A DNA stretch of 64,000 nt from Cycas panzhihuaensis. Taxonomy: Eukaryota; Cycadophyta. Where the stretch lies: the NCBI GenBank assembly GCA_023213395.1, contig CM041465.1:1612001-1676000 (forward strand), read 5' to 3'. Positions 19,144 to 31,830 of the stretch are shown one piece after another (position 1 is the stretch's first letter; every line of letters begins with the position of its first letter). The notes beneath the pieces were generated by a model that searched no databases, was not told where the DNA came from, and saw only the letters and a list, made by a program, of their open reading frames with translations. A program made the position numbers and the translations under genes.

Positions 19144-20300
19144 CCCTCTTTTAATGCTTTTATCTTTTTTTTTTTCACTCCAAGTCTATCTCTAAAGTAT
19201 CAAAATTTGTCCTTGGCAAGTGACTTTATAAGAACATCAGTAACCTATTCTTCATTGGTATAGTGGAGTAGATCCAATTCCTTGCTCTGCACTTTTTCTC
19301 TTATAAAATGGTGATGGACTTCAATATGTTTTGTTTTGGCAAGAAACACTGGATTTTTTGTCATTTTGATAACGCTCTGGTTATCACAAAATAGAATAAT
19401 GGGATGACTTTGTTCTTGTTTCAAATCCTTTAGGAGTTGGCTGCTCCATATAACTTTGCAAGTGGCGTTGACTGCTGCTTTATATTCAGCTTCAGTTGGC
19501 GATAAGGCTATAGTTGGTTGTTTCTTACTTTTACATGATGTAATTGCCAAACCAAGTGAGAAGCAATATCCTGTTGTGGATTTTTTATATTGCTTGTCTC
19601 CAGCCCAATCTAAGTCACTGTACCCTATTAGTTGCATACTAGAAGCCTTGGTATAACTTAGGCCCATGGTTGAAGTACCTTTGATATATCTGACTATTCT
19701 TTTTGCTACGTTCCAATGTGAAATCATTGGTTGTTGCATGTATCTGGAGATTGCTCTAACTGAGTATGAGATGTCAGATCTGGTGGCTGTGAGATAAATG
19801 AGACTGCCTACCAATTGCCTATACAATGTTGCATTTATTGGTTGACTATCTGTATCATGAGTTAGAACACATCTTGTCTCCATTGGAGTAGAGTAGCTAT
19901 TATAATCTTCCATTTGAATTGTTTTAGAAGATTTTAAACATATTTTAATTGTGATATAAAAATTAAATTCTTCTATTGTTTTACTTCAATCCCAAGTTAA
20001 TAGTGGAGAAGACCTAAATCAATCATCTCAAATTCTTTCGCTAATTGGGATTTTATTTCATCATTGTCTGTAACAATCATATCATCCACATACACGACAA
20101 TGATAGTGATTAACCCTTTATTAGCTTTAACATATAGAATAGGTTAATAATCACACTTATTAAATCCATTTTGATTGAGATGCCTATCTAGTTTGGCATA
20201 CCATGCTCTTGGTGCTTGCTTTAGACCATAAAGGGCCTTTTTAAACTTGCAGGCAAGATGCTCTTCTCCTTTCTTTACATAGCCAGTTGGTTGCTACATA
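19144..20300 (-). pseudogene. Copia A RT (C-terminal two thirds) and RNase H
   Basis: After a PPT (CATTAAAAGAGGG on the minus strand, about 19144-19156) the minus strand reads upstream into RNase H (S-K-K-Q-P-T-I-A-L-S-P-T-E-A-E-Y near 19540-19485, T-K-H-I-E-V-H-H-H-F near 19330) and RT ([11 protein letters not shown] near 20200, Y-V-D-D near 20085-20075). The frame 19913-19245 is open, but several stops lie between 19914 and 20150. At 20300 it is cut by copia B and resumes at 25494. Confidence 0.9.
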
Positions 20301-20520
20301 TGATAAGAAACATAATTGAAGAAAATAAATTTATCTTCATTGATTGATGAGAGAGGGTAATCTCTCTTATATACAACAACTTTACATAATTGATTTGTAC
20401 ATGAATGACAAACGTCAACTTATGTGACAAGTGTCATCTTAAGATGAAAGAGGGACAATGACACATAACCCTCAGAATACTATAGTTCAAAGTTCAAAAT
20501 AAAACATTAATATTCTAATA
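20301..20520 (-). repeat. Copia B 3' LTR
   Basis: 220 bp, same length as 25274-25493. It includes the inverted repeat AAGAGAGATTACCCTCTCTC-type sequence near 20348-20370. Its outer end is TAATA instead of TAACA. A PPT (minus strand AAGGGAAGA) follows at 20521-20529. Confidence 0.93.
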
Positions 20521-20529
20521 TCTTCCCTT

Positions 20530-21960
20530 AATGTTTTATCTTTTATTTTTCATTCCAAGCAGATCCTTGAAATACTGAAATTTATTTTTTTAAAGTGGTT
20601 TCGTGAAGATGTCTACAACTTATTTATCACTATTGCAATATTGTAAGTCAATCTCTTTGTTCTGGACCTTTTCTTTGATGAAGTGACGATGAACTTCTAT
20701 GTGTTTAGTCTTTGCATGGAAGATAGGATTTTTAGTGAGTTTGGTCACATTTTGATCATCACAATAGATTGTAGTTGTTTTTTGACACCCTTGATTTAAA
20801 TCATTCAAGAGTTGTCTTAGCCACACTGCTTCACAAGTTGCACTTACTGCAACTTTATACTCTACTTCTGTTGAGAACAAGGCTATTGTTGGTTGTTTTT
20901 TGTTGCTCCATGATGGCATGACTGCTCCAAGTCTAAATCAATAACTTGATGTGGATTTTTGTTCCTAAGACTCTCCAACCCAGTCAGAGTTAGTGAATCC
21001 AATTAAGCCTGGTTCATTTGCCTTGTCATATTGTAGCCGAAGATCCAAAGTACCTTTGATATACCTTAAGATTATTTTGGCAACATTCCAATGAATGGTT
21101 TTTTGATTGTGTATGAATCTGGAGATGACTGCAATAGAGAAAGATATGTTTGGTATACTAGTTGTTAAGTAAATGAGACTTCCAACTAGTTGTCTCAAGA
21201 GAGTTTCATTTACTTTATGATATTTGTCTTCACCAACAATTAGAACACAACTTGCTTCCATAGGTGTGGCACATGGATTGTATTTTTCCATATTGAACCT
21301 TTTTAGAAAACACTTGGCATACTTGATTTGTGAGAGAAAGATCCCACTTTCTGCTTGTTTAATTTCTATGCTAAGGTAATAGTGAAGTGCACACACGTCA
21401 GTCATTTCAAAATTATTTATCATCTGTGTTTTCACCCAGCTAATAGTTTCTTGATCATTGCTTGTGAAAATTAAGTCATCTACATATACCACATTTATGG
21501 TGATCAGATCATTTTGCTTCTTTACGTAAAGACTTGGATTGGCTTCACATCTATTAAAACCCCTTTTTCGAAGATGATGGTCCAATTTAGCATACAAGGC
21601 TCTAGGTGCTTGTTTTAGGCCATACAATGCAATTTTTAATTTGCAAACCAGATGTTCTTCTCCTTTCTTTATATACCTAAGTGGTTGTTCCATATTGACT
21701 TTTTTATTGAGATCACCATTTAGAAAGGCATTTCTTACATTTAATTACACAAGTTCCCATCCATGTTGGGTTGCCATTGCTATAACTGTGTAGACAATTA
21801 TTAGCTTTGCCACAGGAACAAACGTTTTTTCATAGTCAATGCTTGTTGTCTGAATATACCCTTTTGCTACAAGTTGAACTTTATGCTTTTCAACACTTCC
21901 ATTTGGGTTTTTTTAATTCTTTATACCCATTTGTAGCCTATAATAGGCTTATCTTTTGGT
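20530..21960 (-). pseudogene. Copia B RT and RNase H
   Basis: Minus strand: RT with Y-G-L-K-Q-A-P-R near 21620, Y-V-D-D-L near 21490, L-R-Q-L-V-G-S-L-I-Y-L near 21200, then RNase H S-N-K-K-Q-P-T-I-A-L-F-S-T-E-V-E-Y near 20915-20860, and T-K-H-I-E-V-H-R-H-F. A stop and frame change near 20920-20965 separate the two. The RT N-terminal K-x-A-F-L-N-G-D region near 21710-21760 is present with a stop. Confidence 0.9.
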
Positions 21961-23640
21961 AGAGAAACCAATTCCCAAGTGTTTGGTTTATGGACTCCAT
22001 TTCTTTGTTCATGGCTTCTTGCCATTCTGTTTTTTGATAGGCTTCTTCAAAACTTTGAGGTTCTACTGAATTGGCTAAAGCTTCATCCCTTTGAGATCTG
22101 GTTTTGTGCTCAAACATACCTCCTTTTGATTCTTCAACAATTTTTAGATACCACTTAAGTAATCTTTTTTTTGAAATATTCTCGTCTTTCTTCTTCAGAC
22201 AATGTTTCTGACTCTTCTGTGTCTTTCTAAGAAGTTGATTCTTTTGTGTCTTCTTGAGAAGTTGATTCTTCCTTAGTTGGACTATTTTTATTGGTAGTTT
22301 TTACATTTTTCTCCAATATTATGCCTTTTTGAGAACAATTAGTATCTTTATTAATTGAGATACCTTTATCAAAGTTTGCATTTTTGCTTAAATAGATTTT
22401 CTTTGTTTTCACATTTATGCGGCGATAGGCTTTTGATTTTGTACTATATTCGACCATAATGCATTCTGCTTTTATCATTTAATTTTGCTCTCTTTTGAGT
22501 TGGAATATGCACATAAGCAATGCTTCCAAAGGTTCTTAGATGACTTATATATGGTCTTTTGCCCATCAATGCTTCCTCCAGAGTGACTTTCTCAAGCACC
22601 TTTGTGGGACATTTGTTTATTAAATAAACAATAATATTAACTGCTTTGACCCAATATGTATTTGAGACATCTTTCTCCTTTATCATGCATTGAGCCATTT
22701 TTTATAATTCTATTTAGTCTTTCAGCTACTCCATTTGATTGTGGTGTGTATGGAGTAGTAATTTGTCTGTGAATGCCATGAATTTTACAAAAAATTGAAA
22801 ATTCATTTGAAACATATTCTCCACCTGCATTTGTTGTAAGCATTTTTATTCTATGCCCACTTTCCAGCTCAACTTGAGCTTTAAGTTCTTTAAAGTAATC
22901 AAAAGCTTCAGATTTATTGAAGATGAAAAACACCCAAGCTTTTTTGGTGAAGTCATCTATAAAGTAAGAAAGTACCTAGTTTTGTTTACAGAGTTTGGTG
23001 TGATTGGTCCACATATATCATAGTAATTTTTCTTTCGATCTCTAGCTACTTTCTTGGAATGGCATTCTGTGTTGTTTGCCTAACATGCAACTTTTATAGA
23101 TAGATAAATTTATTGTGAAATTAGTAGCTAGCCCATCAACCATATCAAGATTTTTTAGCATTTTTAATCTATTATTTGCAATGCGTCCATAGTGAGAATG
23201 CCAAATTTCATTATCATTATTCTGAATACTAAGAGTTTTTACAGAAGAGACAATAGCAGTAAAAACTAGCTTATAAAGATTGTTAGTTTTTATTCCTTCA
23301 ACAATGATTTTATCTCCTTTTTTCATATCAAGAATATAACATTTTCCATCTTCATAAAAAATTACCCAAAGTTTCTTTTTTTTAATTGTGATACAGAAAG
23401 AAGAATTTTCTTCAAACTTGAGCAAACAAAACATTGCCAATTTTCTTGATATCTTACTTGATTTGATCTGCTATGGTTTCCTTGCCTTTAATCTTCAGAG
23501 AATAATCATCACCCAACTCTACAGTTTTGTTTGTCAGATATGGCTAGAGGGTTTCAAACGAATCTTCTCTCCTAGTCATGTGATTTGAGGCATTGGAGTC
23601 AATGAACTAATCCTCACTGTATTGAGTGCATGAGACTAGG
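21961..23640 (-). pseudogene. Copia B protease, integrase and linker
   Basis: Minus strand: protease F-I-D-S-N-A-S-N-H-M near 23600-23578 (Gly of DSG changed to Asn, and a stop just before), GAG-pre-integrase I-W-H-S-H-Y-G-R near 23205, integrase core with A-G-G-E-Y (about 22825) and T-P-Y-T-P-Q-S-N-G-V-A-E-R-L-N (about 22755-22715), and the V-Y-L-I-N-K-C-P-T block (about 22620). A lysine/threonine/glutamate-rich linker follows (22227-22478). Several frameshifts. Confidence 0.88.
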
Positions 23641-24584
23641 GCATCAACAAATGTAGTCTCTTCTTTGTCTTCATCCTTGGGTTGTTCTTTATTGTAGTTG
23701 CCTTCAACACACTTTCCTTTTGAAATGTCAGCTCTTTTATAGAAACAGTTGCTTGAGAGATGCCCATAGCTGCCACAAGAATAGCAAGGATGACTTTCTG
23801 CTATTCTACATTTTGCAGTAATATGATTAGTTCTTATGCAATGATATCATACCTGTGTATCTGTTGATCTTCCTCTGCCTGATTCTCTAATAAATCTACC
23901 TTTGTCGGTTCTTGTTTCAACTGATCTCCCTCTTATACCTCTTCCTCATTCACTAATCTTGAGCCTCGAGACAAAGGCTTCTTCGACCTCTGCGTCCTCT
24001 TCATATTTGCAGATTCTCTGCTCTTGTTGAGGAAGATGACTACATAAGGTATCAAATGACATGGTTCTAGCTTGTCCTTGAATAGTAAGAGTGTTTACTA
24101 GATTATCAAAATATTTTACTAATTCATTATGTATTAGGCAAACAATTTCAATATCTAATATTGATTCACCTGCAGAGGCTAGATTGTCTTTAATTTCTAC
24201 CAATTTGGTAATAAAGTTTGTAACTTGTTTGCTTGCCCGTAAGTGAAGCCAATAAAGTTGTTCTCTCAGAGTCATAATATGGGCCACATTCTTCTAGCTA
24301 TAAAGTGAAGCAAGAGCTTTCTGGGCTTCTACTGAGGAAGTGGCTTCACTAATGTGTGCCAGGATTGAATCACTTATGGATAGGATAATTATGGTTAGAG
24401 CTTGTCTGTCCCTCTTTTCCCAACTGACTAGTTTTGTAGCATCAGTGGTTGGTTTCTTTTCCTTTTCAATAACAATATTCCATGCATCCTTTGCAATTAA
24501 AAGCTCCTTTATTTTAATTTTCGAGATAGCATAATTTTGGCCTGTTAGCTTATTTGATTTTTTCAAAGAATAAATTGAGGCCAT
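23641..24584 (-). pseudogene. Copia B Gag
   Basis: Starts at the ATG 24582-24584 (M-A-S-I-Y-S-L). An N-terminal K-L-T-G-Q-N-Y-x-I-S-K-I-K-I-K block is followed by the UBN2-type helical body, broken by a stop near 24290, and a single zinc knuckle C-Y-S-C-G-S-Y-G-H-L-S-S-N-C near 23790-23745. A frame change occurs near 23945. Confidence 0.88.
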
Positions 24585-25261
24585 TTTTCAGTGCTTTGAA
24601 AGAAAAATGTAGATTCTAATTTTTGGATGACTATGGTAGTCCAAATCTGTATGACCATACAGATATGCAAAAAAAATACAGGTGTATGGAACCTTAAAAT
24701 ACCCCCCTCAATTTAGGTATTGACTTCGTGTGCAGTGATTTGAAGTTGGATTTTGGAAAGAAGTTCTAAATACTTGAAATAAAAAAGGGCGGCTAGGGTT
24801 TAAATCACATTTTTGCTCATATCTTCAAAAATCCTCAGTGAAATCTTGCAATCTTACACTTGATGGAAAGCTTATGATGTAAGGAGGATTTTAAGACCAC
24901 TTACTTAGTTTGAGATGAAGAAAATTGAGAAAAATCTGCTATAGAAACTAAAATCTCATGCACCTCTTTCTTTACGATTTCCTACTTATCGAGGTCGAAT
25001 CTGTGAATGCTTCTTTGGGTCAACTGAATCTACTCATAGAGATGTTTCTGTTGGTGAAATTTCATTCAATTCTGAGCACTATGCTTTTTCTATCCGTACA
25101 AGCCCGTACAGTTCTATATAGTGTCATATACCTTTGTTTGGGCTTTAAATTTCTTCAGAACTTTATCTTCTTGCTCCTTTATCAGTTTCTTAAACACATA
25201 GACTTGATATCTTAGTCTGGCCTCAGTTTGTCTGGCTTCAGTTTGTTTTCCTATTAGACTT
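24585..25261 (-). other. Copia B 5' leader
   Basis: About 680 bp, non-coding. A hydrophobic 85-codon plus-strand ORF (24958-25215) is antisense to the element and matches nothing. Confidence 0.8.
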
Positions 25262-25273
25262 GCTCTAATACCA
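25262..25273 (-). other. Copia B primer-binding site
   Basis: Minus strand TGGTATTAGAGC, one base from the initiator Met PBS, abutting the LTR. Confidence 0.88.
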
Positions 25274-25493
25274 TGATAAAAAAGACAATTGAAGAAAATG
25301 AATCTATCTTCATTGATTGATGAGAGAGGGTAATCTCTCTTATGTGCAACAAATTTACATAACTGATTTGTACATGAATGACAAATCTCAACTTATATGA
25401 CAAGTGTCATCTTAAGATGAAAGAGGGACAATGACACCTAAACTTCAGAATACTATAATACAAAGTTCGAGATAAAACATTAATATTCTAACA
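25274..25493 (-). repeat. Copia B 5' LTR
   Basis: 220 bp, matching 20301-20520 with scattered substitutions. Ends (plus strand) ATTCTAACA. Confidence 0.93.
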
Positions 25494-27448
25494 GCATATA
25501 TACCTCTTCCTTGAGGTCTTCACTTAGGAAGGTGCTTTTGACATCGAGCTGAACAACGTTCCATCCAAGTTGGGTTGCCAGAGCTATAACTATTATTACA
25601 GTTATTAATTTTGCTGCGGGTGAGAAGGTTTCATCATAGTCTATATCTGCAGTTTGAGTATATCCCTTTGCTACTAGTCTAGCCTTATGCTTTTTAACTG
25701 TTCCATTTGATTTTAACTTAATTTTATATACCCATTTGTAGTCAACAATGGGTTTGTCCTTTGGAGCACTAATTAACTCCTAGGTTCTATTTTTTGCAAT
25801 AGCATTCATTTCAACGTCCATTGCTTTCCTCCATTTAGAGTGATTGCTAGCTTCTGCATAACGTTGAGGTTCAATTGAACAAATTAGGTTTCGATGTTTC
25901 TGAGACCTTGTTCTCTGTTCAAACATGTCTCCTTTTGTTTATTCAATTGTTTTGATATACCATTTTGGTACCTTCTTTGGAAGTTCTCCTTTGGTCATTT
26001 GTGAAGGACCTTGTTTAAGAACATGTTGTACTTCACCTGAACTTGTTTGTTCTTGATCAGAGTTATCTTGTGTGTTTCCTTTAGAATGTTCACTATCTGA
26101 CACACTTGAGTCTACTGAAGTGATCTTAAATATTTCTTCAACTGGAACAATTGACTTTGAAAGTTCTTCCACTTATTTGCAAATTATTTTGTCTTCTTGA
26201 TTGGTTTGTTTATCAATGACAACATCCCTGCTTACATAGACCTTATTTGCTTGCAGGTCTATTCAATTGTAAGCTTTAGACTTATTGCTAAAACCAATCA
26301 TAATGCATTCTATGCTTTTTATTTGGGATATGAACATAAGCTTTGCAACCAAAAATTTTAAGATTACTTAGATCTGGTTTCCTTCCTGTCCAAGCTTCTT
26401 CAGGAGTTACTTTGTCTAGAGCTTGAGTTAGACTCTTGTTAATTAAGTATACTACTGTATTAACAGTTTTTGCCCAATATGTTTTTGAAACTGTTATGTT
26501 GACTATCAAACTTCTGGCCATTTCTATTATTATTCTCTTCATGCATTATACTACTCTATTTGATTGAGGCGTATATGGAGTTGTTACTTGTCTTTGTATT
26601 CCATGCAACTTACAGAAATGGTAGAGATCATTTGATATGTATTCACCTCCTCCATCTGAATGAAGACTTTTGATTTTACATTCACTTTCTAGTTCAACTT
26701 GGGCCTTAAGCTCTTTGAAATAATCTAGAGTTTCAGACTTGCTGTAAATAAAGTATATCCATGTTTTTTTGGAGAAATCATCAATAAATATAAGGAAGTA
26801 GCTTGCTCCATTTACAAACTTTGGAGTTATGGGTCCACATAGATTTGTATGAATTAACTCTAGTTTCTTTTGAGCTCTCCACATACTTTCTTGAAATGGA
26901 ACTCTATGTTATTTGCCCATCATACAACTTTTACAAACAAAGGAATTAAATATTATATCTGGAAGTCCATTCACTGTATTAGAATTTTTTAATAATTCTA
27001 ATCTTTTGTGTGAGATGTGCCCATACTTAGAATGCTAGATTTCATTAGTAGAAGTGCAGACAACAAAAGATTTTACATCAGGAGTTAGCAGGATGGGAAT
27101 AGAAATTAACTTATAGAGATTATTACCATTCATTTTTATGTCACATACAAGGCATCTTCCATCTTCATCAAAGATGACTCAGAGTCTCTTCTTTCTTAGC
27201 TGAGATACAGACAACAGATTTTTATTTAGACCTAGGACATAAAGAACATCACTGATCTTTTTGACTTCATTATCAATCTTGACAGCTATTGTCCCTTTGC
27301 CTTGAATATAAAGAGGGAAGTTATTATCGAGTTCAACAGTCCTGTTAAGAAAATAAGGTCTCAAGGATTCAAACCATTTTTCTCGCCCAATCATATGATT
27401 TGATGCCCCTAAGTCTATGTACCAATCATCATTAGAGCTTAGGCTCAT
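25494..27448 (-). pseudogene. Copia A protease, integrase and RT N-terminus
   Basis: Minus strand from 27448: W-Y-I-D-L-G-A-S-N-H-M (protease; Ser of DSG is Leu), N-L-L-S-V-S-Q-L, then integrase with L-E-L-I-H-T-N-L-C-G-P-I (about 26850), D-G-G-G-E-Y (about 26660) and T-P-Y-T-P-Q-S-N (about 26565). The V-Y-L-I-N-K-S block is near 26455, the acidic/serine linker at 25939-26172, and the RT start near 25500-25790. It breaks at the copia B target. The stop near 26546 and frame changes near 27170 and 25920 inactivate it. Confidence 0.9.
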
Positions 27449-28448
27449 GGCCAGAGCTGCAACAAATGCAATCTTTTCATCTTCCTTTTCATATTGTTCA
27501 TAGTTGTAATTGCCTTCGACTCTTTTCCCTCTCTGAATGTTGGCATGCCTTTGAGGACAACGACTAGAAAAATGTCCTAATTGACTGCAATGATAGCAAT
27601 TTGGTGTGTTATATACCCTACAATTGCTAGAAAGGTGACCATATCTTCCATAGTAGAAGCAGCCTCTAGATTCTCTTAGAGGAATTGATCTAGATCTTCC
27701 TCATCCTTCTTGAGTTCATCCAACCCTATTACGGTTGTCAGTTCAACTTGGACCTTCTGTTGATGCTGTCCTAAAGGATCTGGTCCTTCCACATGATGAA
27801 TATTGAGGGCGACCTGGGCTTCTTATGCTTAGCTTTGAGAGGAATCCCTCCTCAGTTTTTGTCTCCTCCTCATACCGCCTGTTCCTTTGTTCTTGTTGCA
27901 ACATGTGTCCTATCAAGGTCTCAAATAACATGTCAGCAATATGGCCACCTATTGTAAGTGTATTGACCATATTGTCAAAAGATTTGGGTAACTTATTTAT
28001 TGTGAGACGAATGAGTTCTATCTCTAGTATAGCTTCTCCTGTTGAGACAATGTTGAGGGCAGTAATTTTTGTCACAAAATTTGAAACTGTCTATCCTCCT
28101 TTCAAATGAAGTTTATATAATTCCTCTCTTAAGGATATTATACGTGCTTCATTTTTTTTATTGAAGAGAGAGGTTAAAATTTTCCAAACATCTGCTCATG
28201 TGGTGGCTCTAGCAACATGGATTAACAAAGAATCCCCAATAGAAAGCATAATGGTTGAATATGCCAAATTATCCCTTTCTTCCTAGCTAATTTGTTCTAC
28301 AATGTTAGAGAATATTTTTTCCTTCCCCTATGACTATTTCCCAAGCATCTTTTGCCCTCAAAAGTCCTTGCATTTTCAATTTCTAAGTACCAAAATTTTG
28401 GCTAGTAAGTTTATCAGCATCATCGAGAGGAAAAATTGATGAAGTCAT
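27449..28448 (-). pseudogene. Copia A Gag
   Basis: Start codon at 28446-28448 (M-T-S-S-I-F-P). An early stop near 28385 and others follow. The helical body is clearest at 27743-28075 (I-G-G-H-I-A-D-M-L, L-Q-Q-E-Q-R-N-R-R-Y). Two knuckles lie near 27540-27665; the first has Tyr in place of its second Cys (C-F-Y-Y), the second is normal (C-Y-H-C-S-Q-L-G-H-F-S-S-R-C). Confidence 0.87.
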
Positions 28449-29105
28449 TTTGAGAACATAAAAATGATGAAATTACGTTAAATGTGAAACACAGAGAAAA
28501 TTTGACAGATGGTTGTACGATCGTACGAAAAGTATGGAAATTAGGGTTATACAGAATTGCAAAAAAATGGTGTCAGATGAAAGCTTATGATGTCTACTTC
28601 TTAGATCTGTAAAAAATTTTGGATTTGGACAAGTGCAGAAAATGGCCTGAAATGAGTATGACTATCTAGGGTTTTTAGGAGAAAAACACTTGTATTTTTT
28701 CAAATCTTCAACGGAATTTATTAAACTTGGTCTTGAAAGAATTGTATTATTCAAATAAAGGATTCAAGACTGATTTTACTCGAAATGATTGCTTCATTTG
28801 AAAGAAATCTATGATTGAAGTTCCAAACTTGCATTTTGGAAAACAGTGAAAAACTTGCTTCTGAAGACAGATTTCGATATCGACCATTTAGAGAAGTATG
28901 TTTGCCTCTTGAAAACAAATCTTTTGGCCAAATTTTGCTTGAATCTGAGTACTTTGGAAAATGATGTTTCTACAATCTCGTATAGCATTCTGTATGACAA
29001 TAAATGCTCTTTCTAAGTGATTAATGATTTCTCTAGAGAACTTTCTTCAAATGATGAATGAGACTTTTAGACAACCCTAAATAATGACTTAGAATTATTT
29101 GGGAT
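28449..29105 (-). other. Copia A 5' leader
   Basis: About 650 bp of non-coding leader up to the gypsy 2 insertion; it resumes for five bases between gypsy 2 and the PBS. GGGAT at 29101-29105 is the left TSD of gypsy 2. Confidence 0.8.
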
Positions 29106-29937
29106 TGTTGGAGTCTAAAGTGATCCAATGGCTTTGAGAGGACCAGAGGTAGGTCAGGTAACCTAAGTTGTGCAGGTACGGACCGTACGGAGGTACGCAC
29201 GAGGCAAAAGCAGCGAGAAATTGGCATGCAGGTGCGTATGGCAGTGCATTACCTAGAGCGAATGCGTATGATGAATGCATTACCAGCGGTGGAAACAGGC
29301 AAGCGGAAGCGGTACGCATGACTCAAAGGGACCAGTGAAGACCTGTTGAGTTGCCAGACGTACGTACGGACGTACGGATACAAAGGATGATTAATCAAGT
29401 GCCTAAACAAGTGATTAGTGAAAGGGTACGTATGACTGAAGGGGGACGATTATGACAGGCAGTCATAACCCTTCAGCCAAAAGGTACCAACATGAGTACT
29501 TAAGGAGGTACGCATGAATCACCAGGTTAGGGTGAGAGCCGATTATCACGGGTATGCAAAGGTGTGGAAGCCAGCACGTATGTCAGCCAATTGGAGCAGC
29601 ACTGTATGATAAGTACCATCTGGGTACGCATATGTATGAAGGATCGTATACTCTTTGGAATGCTCGGGAATGCATTCCGACCTACGTGTAAATTGACTTG
29701 ATTACTTAATAAAAGGAAGAGTTACGTGGAAAATGGTGTATTCTTTGTGTTGTGATGATGAATTGCTGAGTATATATTGATTTACTGTCTTCTTTGTGTA
29801 CCATTACATGAAATATATGTGGAATGTATGTGAATGACCATGTTGACAGTATCCTGAACTAGACTATAGCACTGTGTAACCTTGACAAGTGAAGAGGGGT
29901 ATCTTGTAAGTGTAATAAGACACCCACACAGTCAACA
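29106..29937 (+). repeat. Gypsy 2 5' LTR
   Basis: 832 bp paired with 38802-39625. Dense GTACG motifs at 29170-29390, GGAATGC hairpin near 29655-29680, poly(A) signal AATAAA at 29708-29713. Confidence 0.94.
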
Positions 29938-29938
29938 T

Positions 29939-29951
29939 TGGTTCCGTTGCC
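29939..29951 (+). other. Gypsy 2 primer-binding site, tRNA-Asp-like
   Basis: TGGTTCCGTTGCC, two bases from the tRNA-Asp PBS TGGCGCCGTTGCC and one from the gypsy 1 site. One-base spacer after the LTR. Confidence 0.65.
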
Positions 29952-30078
29952 TACGTCTATTGAGGAGGGACAGGGCCTAGGAGTTTCAAGGGAAAAGAAT
30001 GTGTAAAGGGCAAAGGACCCTGGCTGCCGTCGTGATGGCGGGCTGTAATTAAGCCACCGGTAGCCAGGGGACCTTCCA

Positions 30079-31830
30079 ATGCCACCTAAGAGGCCTTTAA
30101 GGTCGGAGGAGCCCCAGAAGGATACTTCACCCAAGGAAAAGGAGACCAGCAGACAAAGGGCATTAAGATGGTCGAAGGAAGCAAAACTCAAAAGGGCAAA
30201 GAGATTAAGTTCACAGAACAACGAGACTAAGGGACAGTCCGTTGAAGGATCTGAGGCAAGTGGAGCCCAGACACCTCAGGAAGAGGAAACTAATGGCGAA
30301 TGCATGGTATTGACACCAGCCCCAATCAGAGATGATTTGTTTAGCCCAGAGATTGAAGGGAAACCAAAAGTGGATGAAAAACATTAAGAAATCTTAAAAG
30401 AGGGAAGTATACGGTGGAGGACGGCCAGAAGGACCAGTGTGACGATAAGAAGGCGGAGGAAGGTCCCTCGGCATATTGGGAGAATAAGCTAACGAGACTT
30501 TTCAAGATTCGAGAAAGGGGATCTGATCAATCTTATATTACGGTGACACCACTGACTATACAAGTTCCAGGTGTAGTGGAACCCATATATATCAAAACTC
30601 CATTCAAGAATCCGCTGTTTGGAAAAGAGAGTACAGCGGTAGGCACTCCTAGTGCATCTCCGAAGGAGGGAAGAAAGGAAAAATCACCACCAGGTGGGGG
30701 ACAGTTGCAATCTCCCAAAATGGATGACTATAGGGACTTTGGGAAACTGATATTGAATGATACTTCAGACGCAGCAGAGCATGTGTATCTATTTCAGAGT
30801 CTTATTGATGTAAAAAAGATTACAAACGAAGACGAAATCAAAGCACGATTCGCCTATACGTTGAGAGGAGTACCCTTGGCATGGTACAAGGAAACAAATA
30901 AGAATGAGCCATGGGTAAAGCTTAAGAAAGCATTCGAAGAAAGATTTCAAAAGTTTCGCAGTAATGAAGCAGTGGAAATCGCGTTAAGAGAAATCAGACA
31001 AAGGCTGGGAGAATTCGTCCTAACCTACATTAGCAGAATGAAAATCATTGCGGCTAGCATGATTAATGGGACGATAACAGATCACAATATGAAAAACTAC
31101 TTTGTAAGAGGGTTGAATGAGAAATTGCGAGCCATGATGCATGCTCATCCACTAAAATCGTTTAAGAATGCTCAAGATCTAGCGTTAGATTTCGAAATGG
31201 AGATGGACGCACAGGTAGGAGGACAAGACTCCCTGCTGCTGAGATTACAGGACGAGATTAGAGAACTGAAGCAAAATCAGTACAACCGACCCTTTTGCCA
31301 GGTAGGGGTAGCAGAAGAGGAATCGGAATTGGAAGCGTTAAGAAAAGAGGTGGCCAGATTGAAAATTAGAAATAATCAAGAAGAAGAGGAAACACGGAAA
31401 AAGAAAGATCACGCTGGAAGAATATCTAAATGGTGCCATATTTGTGAAGAAAATTCACATACCACCAAGGAATGTGACTTGAATTTAAAAAATAGTGCGT
31501 TGCACCAACAAGAGAGATGGTGCCATATATGCGACGTTGATACGCATACAACTAAAGATTGTTTTTACAATCCTAGGGGAAAAGCTTTCAGAGGACGAGG
31601 TAGGGGAAGGGGAGGCAACCCACCTCGAAATGTTTATACAACAAGGGGCGCACCAGAATCCTCGAGGAAAAAACCGCCAATGGGTAGATGCCTCATCTGT
31701 CTACAGTTTGGGCACTGGAAGTCAGAATGCCTGAGCGGGGAATCTGACGAAGCCGTTCGTATGTAGTAACTGTGGCCCAAGTGACCACAAAACAGAAGAT
31801 TGCAAAGGCAAAGCCAAAGCGACCAACCTA
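30079..31830 (+). pseudogene. Gypsy 2 Gag with four zinc knuckles
   Basis: ATG at 30079-30081 begins a lysine/glutamate-rich N-terminus (to a TAA at 30387), then a 450-codon open frame (30414-31766) with the capsid domain from M-D-D-Y-R-D-F-G-K (30721) through W-Y-K-E, N-Y-F-V-R-G-L. Knuckles CX2CX4HX4C lie at 31434-31475, 31521-31562, 31689-31730 and, after a frameshift near 31735, 31762-31803. A basic RGRGRG patch lies between the second and third. All four knuckles keep every ligand. Two frameshifts and one stop break it. Confidence 0.91.

Larger units (their letters stand above)
20301..25493 (-). mobile_element. Copia B, inserted in copia A RT
   Basis: 5,193-bp minus-strand copia element with two 220-bp LTRs, a PBS abutting the 5' LTR and the usual PPT. 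TSD is ACATA (20296-20300)/GCATA (25494-25498), one transition apart. Removing it restores copia A RT reading G-D-L-K-E-E-V-Y-M-x-Q-P-T-G-Y. LTR and Gag resemble copia A and F, so a family member inserted into a relative. Confidence 0.93.

Noticed and set aside
24958-25215. Hydrophobic 85-codon plus-strand ORF looking like a membrane protein
   Set aside because: Antisense in the copia B leader; an AT-rich strand gives Leu/Phe runs by chance.
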